Position numbers and translations under genes: made by a program. DNA of 64,000 bases, from positions 32,731,320 to 32,795,319 of the forward strand of contig OX421495.1 of assembly GCA_949126835.1 (NCBI GenBank), in the 5' to 3' direction. Below, in pieces: positions 35,301 to 47,300 of this stretch (position 1 is its first letter; each line of letters begins with the position of its first letter). This stretch comes from Anisus vortex. Its lineage: Eukaryota; Mollusca; Gastropoda; Planorbidae. Under the pieces are notes generated by a model that did not search any database, had not been told where the DNA came from, and saw nothing but the letters and a program-made list of their open reading frames with translations.

Positions 35301-38300
35301 TTTGGTATTTGGAGAAAAAAGAAACACAATATCTAACTTGACTAATTAGTGTTAGCAAGGCATTTCAAGTATTGTTTTGTGCGAATCCAACTTTTTTTTT
35401 CCATCAGAACCGAAAAAAAAAGGTGTGCTTCTTAAAGTAATGATTACCTTCCAACCAAAGAACCGAAATCCGGTTTGAAAATCAAAATCGGTTTTCAGTT
35501 TCAAAACCGAAATCCGGTATTCCGGTTTTCGTTTAACATCCCTACTAAATACGTAGTCTAGAGTTTATACATGGATAAGTATGGCTGTGGACTAAATACG
35601 TTGTCTATAGTTTATACATGGAGAAGTATGGCTGTGGACTAAATATGTAGTCTATAGTTTATACATGGAGAAGTATGGCCGTGGACTAAATACGTAGTCC
35701 AGGGGTCGGCAACCTACGGCACGCGTGCTGCGATGTTTGGCAAAAAGAAAAGATTTGTCAAATTTCTTGTAAACCACTTTGGGAGAGGCTGCTGTTAAGC
35801 TTCCATTGCATTATACACCATGAAATTTTGTGCGCAACGATCTCTTTATTGGACTTGCGCTCCGTAATGGAAACTGTTGTTAAAAAATTAAAAAGTCAAC
35901 GTTATAGTTTCCCACTCTTGGTTGATTTACCGGCAATTCAAATCTTCCCTACAAGAAACTGAAAGTGAATATGGAGATCTGCTGTTGCACAGCAGTTTTA
36001 ACTGGCTTAGTCAAGGTTAAGTGTTCAATAAAATCGTTTCGTGTCTGGAAGCAATATACGATGTTTCTTGATGAAACAATATTTTTCGTAATTGAATGAT
36101 GAAGAATGACTGATGAAAATGATGTTTTTTTATAGACAAAACGACGCATTTAAATGTTGAACTTGTGTTTACAAGGACAGGATCAAATAATTCTTGAACT
36201 GTATGGTTACTCATTTTTACTGGAAAGAATTTGGATTGAAACTGGACATTGGACATATTTATCCGTGATATTACTAAAACATTATAGTACTTCCCCTATG
36301 TTAAAACTCATTCATATCTATATACACTACACATAGATGAGCTTAAGAAGTACTTTGAAGCACTCAAAGCGGAGTTTTCTGGCAGAAGTCTATTTTGAAA
36401 TGCAGCAAATTGAATTTAAAACATCCTGATTTATGGACATCAAAATTTGCCGAATTGCGAACAAATCTGGAAGAAAGCTGCTTAGAAAGGTCGTCAGCTA
36501 TACTTAAACCGTTCATTTGTTTGAAAAACATTGCATTTGTTTTACTTTGATCTATTGGCTCAACTTACACTTGTAAACAGATTTTCTCATAAAAGATTTT
36601 CTCACGCAATAAAAACTTTTTTGAGCCCTTAAGAAAGTCGCCTAACTCTTGACTCTTGAAGCATTAAGCAAGGCTCACATTAATTGATACAGACAAATTA
36701 CATACAAAAGTTTTTTTTTTATCTTCTTTAAATAAGCACACAAAATAATTCGAGATCAATTTTTTTTGTTTTAAATTAAAAAAAACAACAACAGCTTTAG
36801 CGTAGGCCTATATACGAGCATTATATTACGTAATTGTTGTTATTATCGCAATATGTGACTAGTCTGTGTTGACTTATGTACGGTTTCTTAGTAAAGCGCT
36901 TTTTTTTATCATGATACATACATTTAATAATCATTGTTAAAAATAATAAATATAGCAGAGGTTGACTATTTGGCTGTTGGTACGCCGAGTGAGTTAGAAA
37001 TTCTACTTTGGCACGCCGCTATCAAAAGGTTGCCGACCCCTGACGTAGTCAAGACCTATAGTTTATACATGGAGAAGTATGGCTGACTATATACGTAGGT
37101 GGAGAAGTATGGCTGACTATAAACGTAGGTGGAGAAGTGTGGCTGACTATATACTTAGGTGGAGAAGTGTGGCTGACTATATACGTAGGTGGAGAAGTAT
37201 GGCTGACTATATACGTAGGTGGAGAAGTGTGGCTGACTATATACGTAGGTGGAGAAGTGTGGCTGACTATATACGTAGGTGGAGAAGTCTGGCTGACTAT
37301 ATACGTAGGTGGAGAAGTCTGGCTGACTATATACGTAGGTGGAGAAGTCTGGCTGACTATATACGTGGGTGGAGAAGTCTGGCTGAATAAATACGTAGGT
37401 GAAGAAGTATGGCTGACTAAATACGTAGGTAGAGAAGTATGGCTGACTAAATACGCAGGTGGAGAAGTATGGCTGACTAAATACGTAGGTGGAGAAGTTT
37501 GGCTGACTAAATACGTAGGTGGAGAAGTGTGGCTGACTAAATACGTAGGTGGAGAAGTATGGCTGACTAAATACGTAGGTGGAGAAGTATGGCTGACTAA
37601 ATACGTAGGTGGAGAAGTAGGGCTGACTATATACGTAGGTGGAGAAGTCTGGCTGACTATATACGTGGGTGGAGAAGTCTGGCTGAATAAATACGTAGGT
37701 GGAGAAGTATGGCTGACTAAATACGTAGATAGAGAAGTATGGCTGACTAAATACGCAGGTGGAGAAGTATGGCTGACTATATACGTAGGTGGAGAAGTCT
37801 GGCTGACTATATACGTGGGTGGAGAAGTCTGGCTGAATAAATACGTAGGTGAAGAAGTATGGCTGACTAAATACGTAGGTAGAGAAGTATGGCTGACTAA
37901 ATACGCAGGTGGAGAAGTATGGCTGACTAAATACGTAGGTGGAGAAGTTTGGCTGACTAAATACGTAGGTGGAGAAGTGTGGATGACTAAATACGTAGGT
38001 GGAGAAGTATGGCTGACTAAATACGTAGGTGGAGAAGTATGGCTGACTAAATACGTAGGTGGTGAAGTATGGCTGACTATATACGTAGGTGGAGAAGTCT
38101 GGCTGACTATATACGTGGGTGGAGAAGTCTGGCTGAATAAATACGTAGGTGGAGAAGTATGGCTGACTAAATACGTAGGTAGAGAAGTTTGGCTGACTAA
38201 ATACGTAGGCGGAGAAGTATGGCTGACTAAATACGTAGGTGGAGAAGTTTGGCTGACTAAATACGTAGGTGGAGAAGTTTGGCTGACTAAATACGTAGGT

Positions 38301-41300
38301 GGAGAAGTGTGGCTGACTAAATACGTAGGTGGAGAAGTATGGCTGACTAAATACGTAGGTGGAGAACTATGAATGATTAAATACGTAGGTGGAAAGATAG
38401 ACTATACTTGTTCAGAATATCTCCAAGTGTCTTCAGACTGCATCCGTCTTGCACTCTGGCCAAACTTGTCAGTACAACTTTATAAACACCAGCCCTGGGA
38501 GTTTGAGCTTGAATGTTTATTGACAGTCCTTGACCGTCACCGTAACCCTTGTTGTTGTCCCCGAAGAAAGGTCCGCCATAGCCAGCCTGATTCTAAAGAA
38601 TACATAGAGACATTGGGTAATAATGATATCTTACAGGAACAAAGAAATATATGTATCAAGCCCCTTAACACATGAATTACTTCAGATTATAAACTATGTG
38701 CAAGTCATTAGTTTTAAATGCCAAGCTTGATTGTGTAACCAGTTTTTATAATATGACTCAATGCATGTAGAGGAAAACTCATTAATTTGCGTCGGGGTTA
38801 TATAATGTTGTTTTTTCAAGTCTATAAATGATTCTACAACATTTTCGCTACATACGTCCTTGTGGAGTTAGGGTTAACATATTTTTTACTTTGAAATTTA
38901 AATTTATATCCCCGACGTAACTACTGCCCACTAAGGGATTATGTAAAGCAGAGAGCTGAATGATCTTGGTTTAAAACCCAGGATTTGTTATAAATGTTAG
39001 GGGTGTAAGGAAGATGGAAGGTCCTAGTCTGTGCAACTTCGGAAAACCCAAAGTGACCGTACAGGTCTAAGGCTAAAGCTAACTAAACTAAGACCTAAAC
39101 ACAACACAAATACTATACATTTAGCACGACGCAAGAACAACACCAGGAACCAAATAACGAATAGAATACTATAGATAACTTCATACGAGCTTTATTTACA
39201 TATACATGATCCTATCAAAACATCTATTCTAGCAATTGCCTGCTAACAACTGCTAATCGAATCTAATCACAAAATATATAGATCTAAACTAAATCTAAAT
39301 GAAACAAAATAGATCAACTAAAATCCCAGAAGTCTTTATAAAAACAATACTAAGTTTTCCAAAACCAAAAAAAAATACAAAAATGCGAAAATGACATTTG
39401 AAAGAAAATATAATTATTATAATTACATAAAATAAGAACAATAAGGTAACATATGAAATGTAATCCTACAGGTTACATAAACATAGACTACAGGTTACAT
39501 AAACATAGACTACAGGTTACATAAACATAGACTACAGGTTACATAAACATAGACTACAGGTTACATACACATAGACTACAGGTTACATACACATAGACTA
39601 CAGGTTACATAAACATAGCTTCTACCTAGAATATTATAATTGCGCTTCACGTCCTAGAAACAAACAATGAATCATGAGCCTTTTGCACAAATTATCAATC
39701 GACCACATGATCGCGTTGACTCCCCTTCCCCTTTCCATACTTTGGAGTCAAGTGTCTGTAATTTTTTGTCAGGTTGGTAACATCCTTTTAAAGTGTTAGT
39801 CAATATATTTTTTAAGCCTTATATTAAGGTATTGTTGCTCAAAAGAGTCACCCGGTTACCCTTTTCTAGATTAACTATTTCAACAACGATGCCTCTGCAA
39901 AGTGGAGAAAATACTAAATGATAGCATATATCCACTTCACAATAACTACGTAAATCAACACGCAGTGGCCGACTCCTGTCAATCAGAGCCCGAAATGAAA
40001 GGTACAATAACTTCCTTGTTCCTTATTCTGTGAGAATACATCAACTTATTCTGTGAGACTACATCAACTTATTCTGTGAGACTATATCAAATTATTCTGT
40101 GAGACTACATCAACTTATTCTGTGAGACTGTATACACTTATTCTGTGAGACTACATCAACTTATTCTGTGAGACTACATCAACTTATTCTGTGAGACTAC
40201 ATCAACTTATTCTGTGAGACTACATCAACTTATTCTGTGAGACTACATCAACTTATTCTGTGAGACTACATAAACTTATTCTGTGAGACTACATCAACTT
40301 GTTCTGTGAGACTACATCAACTTATTCTGTGAGACTACATCAACTTATTCTGTGAGACTACATCAACTTATTCTGTGAAGCTACATCAACTTATTCTGTG
40401 AGACTACATAAACTTATTCTGTGAGACTATAACAACTTATTCTGTGAGACTACATCAACTTATTCTGTGAGACTACATCAACTTATTCTGTGAGGCTACA
40501 TCAACTTATTCTGTGCGACTACATCAACTTATTCTGTGAGACTATAACAACTTATTCTGTGAGACTACATCAACTTATTCTGTAAGACTACATCAACTTA
40601 TTCTGTGAGACTATATCAACTTATTCTGTGAGACTACATAAACTTATTCTGTGAGACTACATCAACTTATTCTATGAGACTACATTAACTTATACTGTGA
40701 GACTATATCAACTTATTCTGTGAGGCTATATCAACTTATTCTGTGAGACTACATCAAATTATTCTGTGAGACTACATCAACTTATTCTGTGAGACTACAT
40801 CAACTTATTCTGTGAGACTATATCAACGTATTCTGTGAGACTACATCAACTTATTCTGTGATACTACATCAACTTATTCTGTGAGACTACATCAACTTAT
40901 TCTGTGAGACTAAATCAACTTATTCTGTGAAACTATATCAACTTATTCTGTGAGACTACATAAACTTATTCTTTGAGACTACATCAACTTATTCTGTGAG
41001 ACTATATCAACTTATTCTGTGAGACTATATCAATTTATTCTGTGAGACTATATCAACTTATTCTGTGAGACTAAATCAGCTTATTTTGTGAGACTACATC
41101 ATTTTATTCGGTGAGACTATATCAACTTATTCTGTGAGACTACATAAACTTATTCTTTGAGACTACATCAACTTATTCTGTGAGACTATATCAACTTATT
41201 CTGTGAGATTATGTCAACTTATTCTGTGAGACTATATCAACTTATTCTCTGAGACTACATCATTTTATTCAGTGAGACTATATCAACTTATTCTGTAAGA

Positions 41301-44300
41301 CTACATAAACTTATTCTTTGAGACTACATCAACTTATTCTGTGAGACTATATCAACTTATTCTGTGAGACTATATCAACTTATTCTGTGAGACTATATCA
41401 ACTTATTCTGTGAGACTACATCATTTTATTCGGTGAGACTATATCAACTTATTCTGTGAGACTAAATCAATTTATTCTGTGAGACTACATCAACTTATTC
41501 TGTGAGACTACATAAACTTATTCTATGAGACTATATTAACTTATTCTGTGAGACTACATCAACTTATTCTGTGAGACTACATCAACTTATTCTGTGAGAC
41601 TATATCAACTTATTCTGTGAGACTATATCAACTTATTCTGTGAGACTATATCTACTTATTCTGTGAGACTACATCAACTTATTCTGTGAGACTATATCAA
41701 CTTATTCTGTGAGACTATATCAACTTTTTCTGTGAGACTATATCAACTTTTTCTGTGAGACTATATCAACTTATTCTGTGAGACTATATCAACTTATTCT
41801 GTGAGACTATATCAACGTATTCTGTGAGACTATATCAACTTTTTCTGTGAAACTATATCAACTTATTCTATGAGACTATATCAACTTATTCTGTGAGACT
41901 ATATCAACTTATTCTGTGAGACTATAACAACTTATTCTGTGAGACTACATCAACTTATTCTGTGAGACTATAACAACTTATTCTGTGAGACTACATCAAC
42001 TTATTCTGTGAGACTATATCAACTTATTCTGTGAGACTATAACAACTTATTCTGTGCGACTACATCAACTTATTCTGTGAGACTATATCAACTTATTCTG
42101 TGAGACTATATCAACTTATTCTGTGAGACTATATCAACTTATTCTGTGAGACTATATCAACTTATTCTGTGAGACTATAACAACGTATTCTGTGAGACTA
42201 CATCAACTTATTCTGTGAGACTATAACAACTTATTCTGTGAGACTATATCAACTTATTCTGTGAGACTATATCAACTTATTCTGTGAGACTATATTAACT
42301 TATTCTTTGAGACTATATCAACTTATTCTGTGAGACTATATCAACTTATTCTGTGAGACTATATCAACTTATTCTGTGAGACTATAACAACGTATTCTGT
42401 GAGACTACATCAACTTATTCTGTGAGACTATATCAACTTATTCTGTGAGACTATATCAACTTATTCTGTGAGACTATATCAACTTATTCTGTGCGACTAT
42501 ATCAACTTATTCTGTGAGAATTTATCAACTTATTCTGTGAGACTATATTAACTTATTCTGTGAGACTACAACAACGCTACTCCTGACTAACGCATAATCA
42601 AGAGCCCGATGCGTTTTTTGCAGATTTGAAGATGACTAGTGTGTATGTATGTGTGTTGTTTTTGTTCTGGTTGTTGTGTTTGTGTTCTTGTAATATTGCA
42701 ATGCAATCAAACCACATTTCCTTTCTGGATCAATAAACAAATCTTAACTAGATTCTGCCTTCCTATATTTCTGCAGCCATTTTTGTATCATTAAGTGATG
42801 AGTATTACTGTAGAGCTAATAAAATTACCACCTTTGTAATGGTGACAGCTAGTCCACTATAGTAACCACTTGATCCAGATGTAGGGTAGGACGCACCCTT
42901 TTCAGCAAAAACATTTACTCCAGTCAGCTTAGGGATTTCTGTTTTTATTTGTAGAAAAAAAATTATGAATCAAAACGTCCAATGATTTTTAGAAGAATTT
43001 CAGTAGAGAATGTTTTAGACATTTTGTGTGGGCCACGGCGGCTTTTAATTTCAGTACTCGGGGCCTGGAGCTTTATATCCGTATACGTTTTACCGACGTT
43101 CCTTCTAGATAGAAAATTGTTAAGTCCAGGAGGGTCAAAACTCCTCCAGGGCGGCAGGCATCGGTGGGCGGCAGGGATAGAACCCGCGAGGTGTCGATTG
43201 ACAGTCCGGTGAACTAACCACAGGACCAGCCGGCTGTAGGATACATACCGTATCACAAAGCTCGCATGAATGTCGCTCTCTAATGCTGTACGTCTTCTTA
43301 TCTCTTTATAGATAAAGTAGCTTGTGTGTGTCGTATCCAATCCCCATTGGCTAATTTAAAGACATATGACCTTATTGTCTCATATCATACGTTTGCGATC
43401 TCGCTTCTGAAAGGACTGGTGTCTTCCCTAACGTATTGGTTAGAATACTGGACTGCCTTGCGAGCGACATGGGTTCAATTACCTACTGATTCGTTTATTT
43501 TTCTTTTCTACCTTTTTCCCCAACTAATATTACTTGTTTAAAAAAATTTTAAATAATTTTAGGACTTAAAGCTTTCCTAAAATGTTTTCAGTAAATACAA
43601 TCTAAAAATTATATTTTAGACGCACGTGGAAGACAGCTGTTTGATTCTCATCCACAGGGATAGTAATTCCACGGGCAATTTAGATTTTTGTTAAAAAAAG
43701 ACTTGCCTATTTTTAACCTGATTACAATATTTATTTTAAATTACTTTCCTAAATGTTTTTAGTAAATAATAATTATATTTTAAAATTATTAGATATGAAG
43801 CTTTTATAAATTTGTATCTGTAGGCCTAGCTTATTAAGGCATTAAGGCCTATTTTATTCCCTCCGGGCAACGAATTTCTTTGTTTTGATCATATGATTGC
43901 CTATTGCTATTGCTATGGTTACTGAAAACATTTAAGAAAGTAATTTAAAATAAATATTGTAATCGCGTTTAAAAAAGCATATCTTTTTATTTATCAAAAA
44001 GTTAGGACCACTGATCTAGATCAGTGGTTACTAGATCAGTGGTTACTAGATCATTGGTTACTAGATCATTGGTTACTAAATCAGTGGTTACTAGATCAGT
44101 GGTTACTAGATCAGTGGTTACTAGATCAGTGGTTACTAGATCAGTGGTTACTAGATCAGTGGTTACTAGATCAGTGGTTACTAGATAAGTGGTTACTAGA
44201 TCAGTGGTTACTGGATCAGTGGTTACTAGATCAGTGGTTACTAGATCAGTGGTTACTAGATCATTGGTTACTAGATCAGTGGTTACTAGATCAGTGGTTA

Positions 44301-47300
44301 CTAGATCAGTGGTTACTAGATCAGTGGTTACTAGATCAGTGGTTACTAGATCAGTGGTTACTAGATCAGTGGTTACTAGATCAGTGGTTACTAGATCAGT
44401 GGTTACTAGATCAGTGGTTACTAGATCAGTGGTTACTAAATCAGTGGTTACTAGATCATTGGTTACTAAATCAGAGGTTACTAGATCATTGGTTACTAGA
44501 TCAGTGGTTACTAGATCAGTGGTTACTAGATCAGTGGTTACTAGATTAGTGGTTACTAGATCAGTGGTTACTAGATCAGTGGTTACTAGATCAGTGGTTA
44601 CTAGATCAGTGGTTACTAGATCAGTGGTTACTAGATCAGTGGTTACTAGATCAGTGGTTACTAGATCATTGGTTACTAGATCAGTGGTTACTAGATCAGT
44701 GGTTACTAGATCAGTGGTTACTAGATCAGTGGTTACTAGATCAGTGGTTACTAGATCAGTGGTTACTAGATCAGTGGTTAGTAGATCAGTGGTTACTAGA
44801 TCAGTGGTTACTAGATCAGTGGTTACTAGATCAGTGGTTACTAGATCATTGGTTACTAGATCAGTGGTTACTAGATCAGTGGTTACTAGATCAGTGGTTA
44901 CTAGATCATTGGTTACTAGATCAGTGGTTACTAGATCAGTGGTTACTAGATCAGTGGTTACTAGATCAGTGGTTACTAGATCAGTGGTTACTAGATCAGT
45001 GGTTACTAGATCAGTGGTTACTAGATCATTGGTTACTAGATCAGTGGTTACTAGATCAGTGGTTACTAGATCAGTGGTTACTAGATCATTGGTTACTAGA
45101 TCAGTGGTTACTAGATCAGTGGTTACTAGATCAGTGGTTACTAGATTAGTGGTTACTAGATCAGTGGTTACTAGATCAGTGGTTACTAGATCAGTGGTTA
45201 CTAGATCAGTGGTTACTAGATCAGTGGTTACTAGATCAGTGGTTACTAGATCAGTGGTTACTAGATCAGTGGTTACTAGATCATTGGTTACTAGATCAGT
45301 GGTTACTAGATCAGTGGTACTAGATTAGTGGTTACTAGATTAGTGGTTACTAGATCAGTGGTTACTAGATCAGTGGTTACTAGATTAGTGGTTACTAGAT
45401 CAGTGGTTACTAGATCAGTGGTTACTAGATCATTGGTTACTAGATTAGTGGTTACTAGATCAGTGGTTACTAGATCAGTGGTTACTAGATTAGTGGTTAC
45501 TAGATCAGTGGTTACTAGATCAGTGGTTACTAGATCAGTGGTTACTAGATCAGTGGTTAGGACTATCCCTGTGGATGAGAATTGAACTTTTTTTTATGCC
45601 TCGCGCGTCTAAAATAGATTTAAGGCCTATTTGATTTTACTTACTGAAAACATTTTAGGAAAGTTTTAAGTCCTTAAATTCTTACAATCCTTAAAAATAA
45701 ATAATAGTAATGGGATGTTTTTTTTTAAGTAGAAAAAAAAATAAAGCTATCCGTGGGGGAGTCGAACCCAGGTCGCCCGCATAGTAGTCGAAGACGCTAA
45801 CCACTACCCTAGGGAAGACACGTCGAAAGGTAAGGTAGATCACAAAAGTAAGATATGAGACAAAAAGGTCACGTGTCTTTATATAAACGAATTTGATTAG
45901 TTAACTCACACACAGAGCGTTATATATAAATGCTCATAATATTTAATTAAACATAAAACATTTTTTTTTTGTATTATTAATTTAGAATATATAACAGACT
46001 TATTTAATAGCACTATGGAAAGAGAGATAAGGACTGGACTAAGTAGGGTGGGGGGCATATTTGGCATATATGTTCAAAAATAGAGTTGTTTAGTTTTTCT
46101 TAAAAATAGCTTGTTAAACCTAATTGTAACAAAAATGCATCAACTAAAATTGAAAAAATGACGGTTTTGTACTAAAATATTGAGTTTGAAATATGTGTGT
46201 CGACTCAATTTCTTTGCCTTTAAATGCGTTTTTCTTAATATGAGTTTTTTTTTGTTGTGTTTGTGCAATGATAATTATAAAATAATGAGAACAATCAGAG
46301 ATAACAAGTTGAAATTTGGGGTGTAGCTTTATATATTATATCTAGAGGTACTAGACTGGTTTTCAAGGTGAATGTATAATTAGTTTGTCTGTAAAATGTA
46401 TTAAAAGAAAAAAATTTTCATAAATTTTATACAAAATTCCAATACTAACATTAAAAAATTCATTAAAAAATATTTAAAAAAATATTCAATTAAAATTGTG
46501 TCTAGTAGCCTACCTAAAATGGTAACTTTTTAAAATTTGATAACTTTTGTAATGTGTATTTATTTTCAAAATGGCGGCTGTAACCATGGCAACCATGTTT
46601 CTGTCATAAAAATTACTTATGTTTTTATCAAGGCCACTCAAGATATACATGTATATAAGATTAAAAATCATTTTGGTCCAGCAATAACTGAATTAAAATT
46701 TTCAGTCCTGTTCCCCCTTCCCGTTTCATTTGCACTACTAAGCTTATTTCCTTTTTTTGTTTTATAAAAGAGAAGCCTTACAATTTATAACTTTGAAATG
46801 ATCAAACCGTAACCGGCGTAAAAAGTAGTTGAAAATTGTATAAATATGCTATGAATAAAGAATTTATATGTAAATTTTCAAACATTACATGAGCTACTCA
46901 CTTTGTATGATTACAACATATCTATTCCGCTTAACGATATGGTATACTTTATATATATCTCGAAATAACTTAAAGAACATCTCAGTTAAACTGAGATCAA
47001 ATACAATTAATATGAGCAGGTGTTAGATCCTCATCTTGATTACCAAACCATAATGTGAATTTTAGTAATAAAATATTGTGTTTTGATATAAATGCTAAGA
47101 AAAAGGACGATAATCACAAACGCGTTAATTTCCTATTCAATATATAACGCTTTAACAATTTTCTCGATAAATCTCATTTGCTTTTGGCTACGTGGTTAAT
47201 TAATTGTCCTATAAAAAATTTTTTTTATGTATAATAGAGCAGGTTGACTTTTAGGCTGTTGGCACGCTGAATGATTTAGAAATGCTAGTTTGGCACACTG

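Noticed and set aside
37137..38372. 411-codon plus-strand frame (WLTKYVGGEV repeats)
   Set aside because: It is a 30-bp tandem array in an intron of a minus-strand gene; openness follows from the period. No plus-strand gene context.
42963..43340. Overlapping 125- and 76-codon frames on opposite strands
   Set aside because: They cover a SINE and its flank; no protein family resemblance.
44189..45585. Two long frames of VTRSV repeats
   Set aside because: 15-bp microsatellite-like array; no start context or domain, and broken only by a one-base deletion.
45741..45815. Functional tRNA gene
   Set aside because: A and B boxes are present but no convincing cloverleaf; similar heads recur as SINEs in the window.
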